DNA of 64,000 nt from NCBI RefSeq assembly GCF_005887555.1, contig NZ_VCIA01000001.1, forward strand, positions 1,054,001 to 1,118,000. The letters are read 5' to 3'. Below, piece by piece: positions 18,517 to 27,924 of this stretch. Position 1 is the first letter of the stretch; every line of letters starts with the position of its first letter. The notes beneath the pieces are model-generated. The model saw only the letters and a list, made by a program, of their open reading frames with translations. It was not told the origin of the DNA and did no database searches. This stretch comes from Lentibacillus cibarius. GTDB lineage: Bacteria; Bacillota; Bacilli; Bacillales; Amphibacillaceae. A program made the translations under genes and the position numbers.

Positions 18517-18671
18517 TCCATGATCGTAAAAATCATTCAACGTCTGAATATTCAGATAGGTAGCAAGTAAAACAAGTTCTGACGTGCTCATGATCGTTAC
18601 GCTTATACAAAACAACCTATAAATGATATCATAAAAACCAAATTCTAAATCACATTTGTTATGGAGGTCTC

Positions 18672-19121
18672 ATGCTTACATTTGAAGAAAAACTGACTAT
18701 CATTGAATCCTTTCCTGAACTAACGCGTAACGACATCTCCCTTGGTCGTGTCAACTTTCACTTTGAAGAAAGTGTCAAAGATAAAAAGGTGGTCGTGTAT
18801 CGCCTTCACCCGAATGGCAATGGTTTTGTGTACGCTGGAGAAATAGAGAACAGCGATTATGTGACTGATTCAAAAGGAATGGTCAACATACGTGATTTTA
18901 CCGAGAAAGAGCTTCGTGATGTCATACAACAATCAATTGCATCTCTATCGGAATCCGAGCCTGTTACTGAAACATGGATCAACAGTGAAGGCGTGACGCT
19001 TCTGTTAACGGAGGAGTCTGATGTGTGGAATATATACGCAGACACTATATTAGAGGCGACACACGCCACTTACCATGCAGCAGCTGATTATCTGTATCAA
19101 GAAGGATTTCGGCTTTTATAA
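18672..19121 (+). CDS. Hypothetical protein, 149 residues
   Basis: Soluble protein (MLTFEEKLTIIESFPELTRN) with a possible small alpha/beta domain: FHFEESVKDKKVVVYRLHPN, then a helical region ELRDVIQQSIASLSE. No signal peptide, membrane span or known catalytic motif is visible. ATGGAGG precedes ATG 18672. It stands alone, and a family A repeat cluster begins right after its stop. Confidence 0.7.
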   Translation: MLTFEEKLTIIESFPELTRNDISLGRVNFHFEESVKDKKVVVYRLHPNGNGFVYAGEIENSDYVTDSKGMVNIRDFTEKELRDVIQQSIASLSESEPVTETWINSEGVTLLLTEESDVWNIYADTILEATHATYHAAADYLYQEGFRLL

Positions 19122-19126
19122 AAAAC

Positions 19127-19262
19127 GGACCACAGGGACACGCGGGACCACAGGGACACGCGGGACCACAGGGACACGCGGGACCACAGGGACAGGTTCT
19201 TTGGTCCATTTAAAGGGCACGAGAATAGACCTGGACCGATGAACCTGTCCCCACGGGCCGGG
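19127..19262. repeat. Family A repeat cluster: three 17-bp tandem copies plus a palindromic unit
   Basis: GGACCACAGGGACACGC is repeated in tandem three times (17-bp period). It is followed by a 72-bp unit (19181-19252) whose ends, GGGACAGGTTCTTTGGTCC and GGACCGATGAACCTGTCCC, are inverted copies with two mismatches. The 72-bp unit recurs almost identically at 20501-20573 beyond the MFS gene. Confidence 0.9.
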
Positions 19263-19292
19263 GGTGATGAAACTATACGAGGGAGGGTTGCC

Positions 19293-20455
19293 ATGTCGGC
19301 GTTTGCAAAAGCAAAAGATAACATTCCATTGATTTCGTTAGTGGGGTTGCTGACAATGTCTCTTGTTTTCGGCTGGGTCCGTTACGGTTACGGGCTGCTG
19401 TTGCCTGACTTTCAGGCGGACTTCCATCTGTCGAAAACAACGCTTGGCATCATTTCGAGCCTTTCCTTTCTGTCCTTTCTGGTTGGTGCGTTATTGGTTA
19501 CCTTTTTTATTGCAAGATTCGGTCCGAGAATGTTTATCGTCAGCGGCCTTGCTGCAGCGTCGGTTGGCTTATTGATGGCCGCCTTCGCACAAAATGGGCT
19601 GCTGTTTTCAATTGGCTGTATAATTGCCGGGCTATGTCCGGGGCTTTGCTGGGCGCCGTTTTCGGAGAGTGTCAGTGAATATGTAAGAGAGCGTTTACAA
19701 AAACGATCTCTAGCGGTTATTAGTACGGGATCGTCGATTGGTCTGGTGCTTATTTGTGCACTTTATTTGTTTTTTTCTGAAGGCAGTTGGCGATTATTAT
19801 GGACGATTGGCGGCGTTACGGGGTTGATTTTATTGCTCGTTGTGCTCAAAACCATCCCGGCTCGTACCGTAGCTGCGTCGCCACACGAAACCAATCGCAA
19901 TCGCCCGAACCTTCCTTCTTTTCATAAACATTCAGTGCATCTGTTTACTGCGGCGATTATTTTTGGTGTCACGGAAGCCACATATATTGGACGTATGCGG
20001 CTGATTTTGCGGAGGAGTCATTTCATATGGACGCCTCGAACGCCCTATTTTTCCTTATTACGGGAATTGGGGGGATTGCAGGTTTATGGGCCGGGGAACT
20101 TATTAATCACTTGGGTTTCCGCAAAAGCTTTTTTCTTACGGTGCTGGTATACGCGTTAAGCATGTTTGTCCTATTTGTATCGCAATCATGGCTGGCGATA
20201 GGCTTATCCGGGTTTCTATTCGGACTCACCTTTATGATGTATGCAGCCTTTTTGCCAATTTGGAGCGCGGAAGTATTTCCGAGTGCACCGGCTCAAGGCT
20301 TCAGCATCAGCGTCGTTATTTTGAACATCGGTACCATCATCGGGCCAGCACTATTCGGCGGCATGTTAACATTCACCGGGTACAAATGGATGTTTTTGCT
20401 TGCGGGCTTGGTTGCCTGCAGCAAACTCTTTCTTGCCCCTATAGAAGAAAACTAA
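19293..20455 (+). pseudogene. MFS transporter, frameshifted
   Basis: The two frames give a ~387-residue major facilitator with about 12 hydrophobic segments. Frame 1 starts at ATG 19293 (MSAFAKAKDNIPLISLVGLL, RBS GGGAGGG) and carries GWVRYGYGLLLPDFQADFHL, typical of YbfB-like MFS proteins. Near 19990 a one-base deletion shifts the frame. Frame 2 continues as TYAADFAEESFHMDASNALF and runs through WAGELINHLGFRKSFF to the end at 20455. The substrate is unknown. The gene lies between two 97-percent-identical 72-bp repeats. Confidence 0.85.
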
Positions 20456-20459
20456 CGCA

Positions 20460-20595
20460 GGAACCACAGGGACAGGTTTCTCGGTTCATTTGGCGCGGGC
20501 GGACCACAGGGACAGGTTCTTTGGTCCATTTAACAGGGCACGAGGATAGACCTGGACCGATGAACCTGTCCCCTTGGTTCAGTTCCCTTGGTTCA
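20460..20595. repeat. Family A repeat cluster downstream of the MFS gene
   Basis: Contains a half unit (CCACAGGGACAGGTTTCTCG), a full 73-bp unit at 20501-20573 almost identical to 19181-19252 (one indel and one substitution), and two copies of CCTTGGTTCAGTT. It ends at the stop of the thermonuclease gene. Confidence 0.9.
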
Positions 20596-20596
20596 G

Positions 20597-21910
20597 TTAC
20601 GGCAGGCTTTCACAGACGACGCCGTCATTGTCGCGGTCCAGGCGGTGTGGGTCACTTTCTGGTCCGCCCGCTGCTTTAAAGAAATTTTGGGCTTGCTGTT
20701 GGGTATCAAAGTCGCCACAGTCACGATCAGGTCCATTCGGGTCATATTTCTGGTCGCCTGTCTGCTGTGCGGATGAATCACCCCGTGTGTTGCTGTCGGA
20801 TGAGGTATCCTTACCTTTCTGATAGTAAAATCCTTCATCTGTTACATAGCCATCTCTGCTCCAGATTCCTCGTTCAGCACGTTTGGCACGGTTTTGTGCT
20901 TTCATATACGTCTGATAATGGGTATACGGCGGGTCATAGACATAGGCCAGTCGTGCAAGTCCCTTTTCCAGAAGCATTTGATTAAACATCTTTCCGTCCA
21001 CCCACACGTATGCAAGCAGCCGGTCATATTTATCACGTTTCGGCCCATCATATTCCAGTTGGATTGATTTGCCAGACAGTGTTCGCTTGGCAAAATCACT
21101 TGCTTCCGGGCCGAATGGCTGCACCGGTTTGGATGGATGTTTCGTTTCCGGTGTGTCGACGAGCAAGAGCCTTACTGTTTCCTGTTTTCCGTTCAAATTA
21201 ATTTTAATCGTATCGCCATCAACTACTCTTGTTACGGACGCATCAACACCGTGATCCGGCTGGTTTGATGGAGAGGTGTTATTTTTTGATGTCTCCTGAT
21301 TGGTTTCATTTTTTTCCACTTGCGAATGGTCACTGCCCTGATCGTTCTGGTCGTCCGTTGACGCTTTTCCGGGTGATTCTCCCTGCTGCTTCTCTGTTTT
21401 GTTTGTTTCGTCCTGTTTCTCGTCCTTTGCAGCTTCCGTTTTTTCTTTTTTCTTTTCCTGATTACCCTCTTCTTTTGGTTTCTTTTCCTTATCTGCTTCA
21501 GTCTCTTGTTCTGATTCACTAGTTTCCTGCTGGTCTTTCAAGTTTTCATTTTCCACATTTGCTTGGGGTTTTTCTTCTATATCCGAGTGTCCTCCTGCTG
21601 CTCGTTCGCTGCCCGCCGGAAATGGCAGGGTACCAACTGCAATTGCGGAGACAACCAGCACAACAGCTGCACGTTTACGATTCCGAATATGGAAAAAATT
21701 GAGATTTCCTTTCATTAGGGCAATGATCGATCCAAAGAAAGCTAACATAGCAACTAGATTGATAACGTTCCAAATTGAATCCATAAATGATCCTTGTAAA
21801 ATGATCGGCACAAACGTGATTAACAAAAATAAATATCCTATACTCGCAAGCACTTTTTTCCAGGTCGTATCCGTCCGAAAACCAGGCACACGCTTAATAA
21901 ATCCTTGCAC
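20597..21910 (-). CDS. Membrane-anchored thermonuclease with C-terminal excalibur domain
   Basis: About 437 residues. The N-terminal ~90 residues contain two or three membrane segments (SIGYLFLLITFVPIIL, IWNVINLVAMLAFFGSIIAL, then AAVVLVVSAIAVGTL). A ~110-residue Glu/Lys/Gln/Asn-rich linker follows. Then comes a staphylococcal-nuclease domain: VTRVVDGDTIKINLNGK, VRLLLVDTPETKHP, GPKRDKYDRLLAYVWVDG, with the Asp, Arg and Glu residues of the family. The C-terminal excalibur motif CGDFDTQQQAQNFF...DRDNDGVVCE is a predicted Ca-binding site. The nuclease should act outside the membrane on DNA or RNA. GTG 21910 is chosen because GGGAGGA precedes it at good spacing. Related to B. subtilis YncB/YhcR-type nucleases. 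Confidence 0.9.
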   Translation of the reverse strand: MQGFIKRVPGFRTDTTWKKVLASIGYLFLLITFVPIILQGSFMDSIWNVINLVAMLAFFGSIIALMKGNLNFFHIRNRKRAAVVLVVSAIAVGTLPFPAGSERAAGGHSDIEEKPQANVENENLKDQQETSESEQETEADKEKKPKEEGNQEKKKEKTEAAKDEKQDETNKTEKQQGESPGKASTDDQNDQGSDHSQVEKNETNQETSKNNTSPSNQPDHGVDASVTRVVDGDTIKINLNGKQETVRLLLVDTPETKHPSKPVQPFGPEASDFAKRTLSGKSIQLEYDGPKRDKYDRLLAYVWVDGKMFNQMLLEKGLARLAYVYDPPYTHYQTYMKAQNRAKRAERGIWSRDGYVTDEGFYYQKGKDTSSDSNTRGDSSAQQTGDQKYDPNGPDRDCGDFDTQQQAQNFFKAAGGPESDPHRLDRDNDGVVCESLP

Positions 21911-21998
21911 ACGATATCCTCCCACTTGATGAAAATAATTGCTCTAAGCTGTGATTTGGAGCTCTTTTACCGGTCCTATTTTAACAGATAACAGAACA

Positions 21999-22135
21999 CA
22001 GAACCACGGGGACAGGTTCTTTGGTCCACTTAACAGACAACAGAATGCGGGGGCAGACATGAACCGCGGTGCCTGTCCCCGTGGTGCTTTTGGACAGATG
22101 AACTGTCCCCGCGGGCCAAACCTGTCCCCGCGGTC
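21999..22135. repeat. Family A repeat cluster upstream of the symporter gene
   Basis: Several diverged units: CCACGGGGACAGGTTCTTTG, then GGTGCCTGTCCCCGTGG and CAAACCTGTCCCCGCGG, in opposite orientations, so large hairpins can form. It lies between the divergent thermonuclease and Na+/alanine symporter genes. Apart from this cluster and the cre-like site, nothing was recognised in 21911-22345. Confidence 0.85.
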
Positions 22136-22199
22136 CAAAAAAAATCGCGTAAAAAGACTGTACATTTTCATTAAATTGTACTATTCTAATAGAGTAGTT

Positions 22200-22213
22200 T
22201 GTAAGCGTCTACA
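22200..22213 (+). promoter_or_regulatory. cre-like site (possible CcpA operator)
   Basis: TGTAAGCGTCTACA fits the catabolite-response consensus TGWAANCGNTNWCA at all but one fixed position and is near-palindromic. It lies about 135 bp upstream of the symporter start. CcpA control is an inference. Confidence 0.45.
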
Positions 22214-22345
22214 AAGGGTGGTTTGTACATGACATTAAATATTGTGGTCTGCTAATCTATTGGTTTAGTGATCAAAACAAAGCAGTTTTTGGGGAGATAA
22301 ATTTATTTTGCATCAAAGACTTACTACAGGGGGCAATGCATATTC

Positions 22346-23746
22346 ATGCTTAACATTTTAGAAAACATTAACGACGTGCTTTGGGGAACACCGAGCTTAG
22401 TCTTATTGGTTGGGACAGGCTTATTTTTAACTTTTATATTAAAGGGCTTACAATTTAAAAAGTTGCCATACGCGTTTAAACTAGCCTTTTCAAAAGATAA
22501 AGAAGATGACGGCACGGAAGGAGATGTCAGTAACTTTAAAGCTTTGATGACATCCCTTGCCGGTATGGTAGGAAACGGAAACATTGCTGGTGTAGCAACC
22601 GCTGTTACACTTGGCGGGCCCGGGGCTATTTTTTGGATGTGGATCGTCGGACTGGTAGGAATGGCGACGAAATACGCTGAGGCACTGCTGGCGATGAAAT
22701 ACCGGGTAAAGAATGCAAACGGCGAATATTCGAGTGGTCCGATGTATTACATTGAACGAGGTATCGGCAAGAAGTGGAAGCCGCTTGCGATTGCATTTGC
22801 GTTTTTCGGAGCGTTTGCAGCACTTGGAATCGGAAATAGTGTCCAATCCAATACGATTGCAGATGTCATGCAAAATAGTTTCAGCGTTAGTGGATTAACG
22901 ACAGGGATTATTCTTGTCGTGCTGACTTCCTTAATTATTTTCGGAGGCTTGCAGCGAATTAGTTCCGTGGCCGGGGTGTTTGTACCGGTAATGGCTGTTT
23001 TTTATATCACCGCAGCGTTAATTATACTTGGACTTAACTATGACAAAATCATTCCAGCTTTTAACTTGATATTCACGTATGCGTTTCAGCCAATTTCAGC
23101 GGTTGGTGGATTTTCCGGAATTATTATCTCAGAAGCTATTAGAAATGGTGTGTCAAAAGGGATTTTCTCAAACGAAGCTGGACTTGGTACCGTTGCGTTG
23201 ATTGCTGGAAATGCGAGGACAAGCCACCCGGTTAAACAAGCTTTAGTTGCCATGACCGGTACATTTATCGTAACGATTATTGTTTGTACCATGACAGGTC
23301 TTGTGTTACTTGTTACAGGTTTCTGGGATTCAACAGGTGGACTGCTTTCAGGAGTAACACATGACGCAAGCCTTGATGCCGGCGCCCTAACGAGTGCAGC
23401 GTTTGGCTCGTCACTAGGTGATATTGGTGAGTATATGGTTTCTATATCCGTCGTTTTCTTCGGATTTTCAACTATTCTCGGCTGGTATGTATACGGATCA
23501 AAATGCTTTGAATATTTATTTGGCTTAAATTATATGGGCATCTATCGGATTATTTATGTCGGCGCTACATTTATTGGTACCATCGCGAAATTGACAACCG
23601 TCTGGGCATTTGCCGACATGGCGAATGCGCTTATGATGATTCCAAACTTAATCGGTATTTTGCTTTTATATAAAGTAGTCGCCAATGAAACGAAAAGCTA
23701 TTTTGGCAGATTTTATATGGACACAGAAACGAAGAAAGTAGGTTAA
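22346..23746 (+). CDS. Sodium:alanine/glycine symporter, AGCS family
   Basis: A 466-residue integral membrane protein importing alanine or glycine with Na+. It has about ten or eleven hydrophobic segments. The family hallmarks are GMVGNGNIAGVATAVTLGG followed by PGAIFWMWIVGLVGMATKYA, then ISEAIRNGVSKGIFSNEAG and LVTGFWDSTGG. The length is normal. CAGGGGGC precedes ATG 22346. It is probably monocistronic, with its own terminator and a cre-like site upstream. Related to B. subtilis AlsT/GlnT/YrbD; exact substrate not assignable. Confidence 0.95.
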   Translation: MLNILENINDVLWGTPSLVLLVGTGLFLTFILKGLQFKKLPYAFKLAFSKDKEDDGTEGDVSNFKALMTSLAGMVGNGNIAGVATAVTLGGPGAIFWMWIVGLVGMATKYAEALLAMKYRVKNANGEYSSGPMYYIERGIGKKWKPLAIAFAFFGAFAALGIGNSVQSNTIADVMQNSFSVSGLTTGIILVVLTSLIIFGGLQRISSVAGVFVPVMAVFYITAALIILGLNYDKIIPAFNLIFTYAFQPISAVGGFSGIIISEAIRNGVSKGIFSNEAGLGTVALIAGNARTSHPVKQALVAMTGTFIVTIIVCTMTGLVLLVTGFWDSTGGLLSGVTHDASLDAGALTSAAFGSSLGDIGEYMVSISVVFFGFSTILGWYVYGSKCFEYLFGLNYMGIYRIIYVGATFIGTIAKLTTVWAFADMANALMMIPNLIGILLLYKVVANETKSYFGRFYMDTETKKVG

Positions 23747-23767
23747 CAAACAAAGTTTCTTATCTTT

Positions 23768-23817
23768 AAAAAAAGTATCCTTCCATCTTTTTTAGAAGAT
23801 GTGAAGGATACTTTTTT
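23768..23817 (+). terminator. Terminator after the symporter gene
   Basis: AAAAGTATCCTTC(CATCTT) pairs with (AAGATG)TGAAGGATACTTTT around a TTTT loop and ends in a T run. It may work on both strands, as yhgE converges on it. Confidence 0.9.
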
Positions 23818-23829
23818 CGTTTTGGGTGT

Positions 23830-23867
23830 GGGCCGCGGGGACAGGTTTCTCGGGCCGCGCAACTTTC
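23830..23867. repeat. Hybrid family A/B repeat remnant
   Basis: CCGCGGGGACAGGTTTCTCG (family A) runs directly into GGCCGCGCAACTTTC (family B-like). The two families are therefore joined here. Confidence 0.6.
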
Positions 23868-23883
23868 TAATTTATGTGCTATT

Positions 23884-26040
23884 TCAATGAAACAAGCCAG
23901 CTTCTCGGGATTTTTTCATCAGTTTTTCCGTGTGTTTATTCACCACATTTTTAAACAGTAGCCCGAACAGTAAAAATCCAAGGCCGATACATGTTAACAC
24001 GATGATGTCCTGTATGGCTGCCTTCCAAATAATGCCGCCTACTGCTTCCCGCATTAAATCAATAGCATAAGTGAATGGAAGGAACGGGTTGATGACTTGA
24101 AAAAATGCAGGTAACAACACAACTGGATAGGTACCTCCCGCACCGGCAATCTGCAAGACAAGCAGAACAATGACCCCGGCTTTGCCAACATCACCAAAAA
24201 GTGAGACGAGCGTATAGATCATCACCATGAATACCATGCTGATCAATAATCCAAATACAACAAACCAAACAGGATGCACTGTGTAAGTATCCAAGAGAAA
24301 TAAATCCCCCAATGTTACAATTAATGTTTGTAGCAAGCCAATCGTTAGAAATGTTAACAGCTTACCAGCATATCTTTCCCTACCTGTCAGCCCTTCTGCG
24401 TGATGAACATCTGTGGCCAGTAAGGAAATGAGCAACAATCCGCCGACCCATATGGCAAGAACCGTATAGAATGGTGTCATTCCGGAACCATAATTCGGAA
24501 TGGGAAAAATTTCATTCTTATGCAGCTGAACCGGCTCGGAGAAAAATCCACGCTCAGCCTCAGGATTATTTTTCAACAGTTCAATCATTTTGTTGATATC
24601 CGTTTCATCCTGAATAGCACGTATTCTGGCAGCTAGCTGATTGACTTTATCATGGACATAAGGATATTCTCCTAAAACCGAATGAAGCAGTTTCTGGCCT
24701 TGGCCAATATGGTTTTCCGTATTGGCCAGAACCTGTTTCACCTCGGGAATAGTTGCTTGGATGCCGCCTAATATGTCCTTAGCATTGGCTAGTGTGCCTT
24801 GTGCTTGATCAATGGTTTGTTTAACTTCGGGGGCAATCGTTTCGTTATAATCTTTTAGAAGTTCCCCGATTCGGTTTGCCGTATTACCGGACAGTTCCTT
24901 TAAATCGGCAATGATCGAATCGACTTCCTGTTCTTTATTTGCAATGAAGGAAGTAATTCTATTGCCATTTTCCTTCATTTCTCCAAGTGCCGCCCGTAAT
25001 GCTTCCAGTCGTTCTATAGCTGCAGCAATGACCATATTGCCATTACCTTGATTTCTATTTTGCAGATACTGCAGTTTTTTCTCTATGCCTTCAATCCGGC
25101 TAATGGTGTCGCTTAATGAATTATTGATCGCTCCTTGAAGTTGCTTTCCTTTGCTGAAATCAATGTCCAGATTCTGCACATCTTGGAGCAGTTGATGTAT
25201 ATCATCGGCCGTGCCTTGCGCTTTTTTCAAATCTTGCTTTACTTTTGGCGCCAGCTCATTTAGACGACTTTGCGCTTTCGACAACAACTCTACAGTATCG
25301 TTCACAGTAGAAAGCCCGTTCGCCGTTGCCTGCTCCGCCTTAGGTATCGTCTTTTGTGCTCTATCTATCATCGCTTGAATATCGTCGGTATCTTTTACAC
25401 CGTTTTCTAATAAGTCATGGATTTTCGGCAGCTTTTCTTCCATAGTAAACACGTAATCCTCGAACTTCTTAATGTCAGGCAAATTTTTATTCAGTTCTAC
25501 ACCAATGTCATTAAACATTTCAAAGATGACACCATTCACGGTGGAGATGAACTTGCTGCTAATCTCTTCTACAATCGTACTGACACCTTTATCAGTAATT
25601 TTTGGTGAGATTGCGTTTATCTTTTCATTTACATAGTATTCCACATTACTTTTTTCCGGATTGTCATTTACTACTGTTGCTAATTTAGCCGAAAAATCAT
25701 CTGGAATGACAATAACAGCAAAATAATCGCCATGTTTCAGTTTATCCATAGCGGCTTCACGGTGGGTAAACTGCCAGTCCATGGCATCACTGCCCTTGAG
25801 AGTATCCACCAGATCGGCACCGACATCTATCTCATTACCCCTGACCTCGGAACCGGTGTCTTCATTCACAATACCAATGGGAATTTGATCGGTCTGACCA
25901 TATGGATCCCAAGAAGCCTTGATGTTAAACCAAGCATATAAGGATGGTAGGATGATTAAACCACCGATTAAAATAGCAGCAACCCAGTTTCGTGTAATAT
26001 TCTTTAAGTCTCCCGAATAAATATTCCAAGTATTTTTCAT
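23884..26040 (-). CDS. YhgE/Pip-type membrane protein
   Basis: About 718 residues. The N-terminal YhgE domain begins MKNTWNIYSGDLKNITRNWV with one membrane segment (AAILIGGLIILPSLYAWFNI) and continues with the PIGIVNEDTGSEV segment. A long external coiled-coil region (~200-480; repeats of helices such as TANRIGELLKDYNETIAPE) follows. The C-terminal YhgE/ABC-2-like domain has five or six membrane segments (YTVLAIWVGGLLLISLLAT). Such proteins are related to phage-infection protein Pip and to EsaA of type VII secretion; the role is unsettled. AAGGAG precedes ATG 26040. The ISLre2 element ends about 110 bp upstream and may separate the gene from part of its promoter. Confidence 0.9.
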   Translation of the reverse strand: MKNTWNIYSGDLKNITRNWVAAILIGGLIILPSLYAWFNIKASWDPYGQTDQIPIGIVNEDTGSEVRGNEIDVGADLVDTLKGSDAMDWQFTHREAAMDKLKHGDYFAVIVIPDDFSAKLATVVNDNPEKSNVEYYVNEKINAISPKITDKGVSTIVEEISSKFISTVNGVIFEMFNDIGVELNKNLPDIKKFEDYVFTMEEKLPKIHDLLENGVKDTDDIQAMIDRAQKTIPKAEQATANGLSTVNDTVELLSKAQSRLNELAPKVKQDLKKAQGTADDIHQLLQDVQNLDIDFSKGKQLQGAINNSLSDTISRIEGIEKKLQYLQNRNQGNGNMVIAAAIERLEALRAALGEMKENGNRITSFIANKEQEVDSIIADLKELSGNTANRIGELLKDYNETIAPEVKQTIDQAQGTLANAKDILGGIQATIPEVKQVLANTENHIGQGQKLLHSVLGEYPYVHDKVNQLAARIRAIQDETDINKMIELLKNNPEAERGFFSEPVQLHKNEIFPIPNYGSGMTPFYTVLAIWVGGLLLISLLATDVHHAEGLTGRERYAGKLLTFLTIGLLQTLIVTLGDLFLLDTYTVHPVWFVVFGLLISMVFMVMIYTLVSLFGDVGKAGVIVLLVLQIAGAGGTYPVVLLPAFFQVINPFLPFTYAIDLMREAVGGIIWKAAIQDIIVLTCIGLGFLLFGLLFKNVVNKHTEKLMKKSREAGLFH

Positions 26041-26273
26041 GGCTGTGCTCCTTGTGATGGCAAATGATAAAACAAAATAGGTATCGGACCGTATTCCATA
26101 TTTAAGCATTATACCATATAACATAGACGGAATGCAGAAGTGGTGCCAGTCAGATTGAGTCAAGTACTTGTGGGAGATTTTTTTTCAAGTCCCTTTTTTG
26201 TATTGTTTTAGTCAACTTTTGGTAACGGTTTCATGTTTATATCATTTTAATCAGTTGGTGCTTTTTTACTTTT

Positions 26274-27622
26274 TCAAATTCCCCGTAATCCTTTTAATGC
26301 GTCTGTAATTGGTTTCCCGATAGCCTGCTTGAGATAACCCAGATTGTTGCGTGTTGCTTCTGCAGCACTTTCTTTTAGCTTTTCTACAAAGTGTTTAGGC
26401 GGCTTTTCTTCTTTGCTTTCCTGTATTAATTCCTGCGTCTGTTCAAGTATCCCCTGCAGCGTTTTTATCTCCAGATTATCTTTGAGGGCAACCATGATAT
26501 CGATGAATTTATCAAGCCCTTTATCACTCCAACTACGCCCGTTTTTGAGCCTTCTAGCGAACACACTCATCGTTCCCTCTGCACTCCCCATCGGGCGGAA
26601 TCCTGTTGTATCTATGCCCCTCTCTTTTAGTTTTTCACGGTAATCTCCCAGTGCCTCTGGATATTGGGAAAGCTGGGCAATTAACTCTTCCAGCCGTTCT
26701 TCCTTCTTTTCATTTTCAAGCGTACCCACCGCACTGTTTAATTCCACCATGAAACCTTCCCAGTCATAGCTTGCTAGTTTCTTTCGGATGGAGCGGTATC
26801 TTGAATGACCCCGAAACAAACGCTGCACATCCCGGGCAACATGAAAACGGTCGATGACAAAGGTCGCATTATGCTGGAAATGATCCCGGCAGGATGTGAT
26901 CCACTTCGCTCCATCCCCATTAATAACGAGGTGGTGCCTGGTCGGATCATACTCATAAGTAGCCATTAGATACTGCTCAAATTCTTCCCAGAACGGCAGA
27001 TTTCCTTCATGAATGAAATGTCGCTTCTCTATCAGCTTTGCTCGTTTCCATTCATTTCCCAGCCCTGATGCACACTGGCAATCTTAATTTCCTTGCCTTT
27101 TTTCTTTTTCTCTTGGCTTTTCGTATAAAGCCCGTCCACCTCCACGAATACAACATCCTGTTCGAGTGGCACTGACTCTTCCGGCACAACCTCCGTATTC
27201 AAAAGCTGCTGGCGTATACCTTCATGACTAATGACAGGGTAGCCCAAAAGCTTCTCCATTGCCTTCCCAGCCTGTCGATAGGAAACGCCTGTTACAGCCA
27301 GTTCAATAGCCAAATCTTGCACCACCGGACTCATTCCCTTTGTGCCGTCAAAAGCTAAATACTGATCCAATAAATAGACATACTTTCCCGTCTCTTTATC
27401 TTGATAATAATTTCTTTTCAGTTCCACCTGCCCAAAGACGGACTCAAACTTTAATGTTCTTTTATCCTTCAAATAAAATCGTTGCTTATCCCTTTCTGAA
27501 GCAATCGCCTCATCTATTTCCTGTAGCGTCTGTGCCATCACCTGAGAAAAACTTTCCTGCAATGCACGGTATGTAATTTGTTCTAATTCTTTCATTGTAA
27601 GCGCAGATATGATATCTTTCAT
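26274..27622 (-). pseudogene. ISLre2-family (UPF0236) transposase, frameshifted
   Basis: The two frames give one ~448-residue transposase. Frame 1 (MKDIISALTMKELEQITYRA from 27622) has FGQVELKRNYYQDKETGKYV and the DNA-binding GVSYRQAGKAMEKLLGYPVI. It ends at GWEMNGNEQS. Restoring one base in the A run near 27045 joins it to KRAKLIEKRHFIHEGNLPFW and HHLVINGDGAKWI, which carries a catalytic Asp, then FVIDRFHVARDVQRL. The element is probably immobile unless the shift is programmed or a sequencing error. Confidence 0.88.
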
Positions 27623-27729
27623 TAGAGGACCTCTTTCTATAGTTGTTGTTGTAGCAGACTTAACTATACAAGAAAAGGTCCTCTTTTTCATGTAAAACAC
27701 CCTTTAAACTACCGCGCTTCGCTTGCTGG

Positions 27730-27777
27730 CCTCATCTTTGGTGTAGAAGTCTTCCGACTTCAACACCAAAGATGAGG
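27730..27777. terminator. Large hairpin inside the right end of the IS
   Basis: CCTCATCTTTGGTGT(A)GAAGTC and its complement GACTTCAACACCAAAGATGAGG flank a 4-base loop; about 22 bp of stem. Such hairpins protect transposase genes from outside transcription (inference). Confidence 0.6.
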
Positions 27778-27847
27778 TATATGTTCTCCCATAAACATTT
27801 TACTCTAACTGCCAGTCATGACGACTTCTAATACCGGACGTTTACAT

Positions 27848-27873
27848 GTTTAATAACAGAATACATGGGGTAT
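27848..27873 (+). promoter_or_regulatory. Sigma-B-type promoter of the hsp20 gene
   Basis: GTTTAA and GGGTAT are separated by 14 bases, a full match to the sigma-B consensus (GTTTWW-N12-15-GGGWAT). It lies about 50 bp upstream of the small heat-shock gene and outside the right end of the IS. General-stress control is inferred from it. Confidence 0.75.
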
Positions 27874-27924
27874 ATAGAAAGTGAAAGGATAAAAATCAAT
27901 ATGAAAACTAGGAGGAGATTTACT

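Larger units (their letters stand above)
26152..27809 (-). mobile_element. ISLre2-family insertion sequence
   Basis: About 1.66 kb. The ends are imperfect inverted repeats: left AGATTGAGTCAAGTACTTG then TGGGAGA (26152-26177), and right, read inward, TTAGAGTAAAATGTTTA then TGGGAGA (27809-27785). TGCCAGTC occurs immediately outside both ends (26144-26151 and 27810-27817), a probable target duplication of 8 to 9 bp. The transposase runs on the minus strand and is frameshifted. A strong hairpin lies inside the right end. Confidence 0.85.

Noticed and set aside
18358..18615. Minus-strand 85-residue open frame
   Set aside because: Overlaps the end of a plus-strand gene with a good ribosome site and has no recognisable features.
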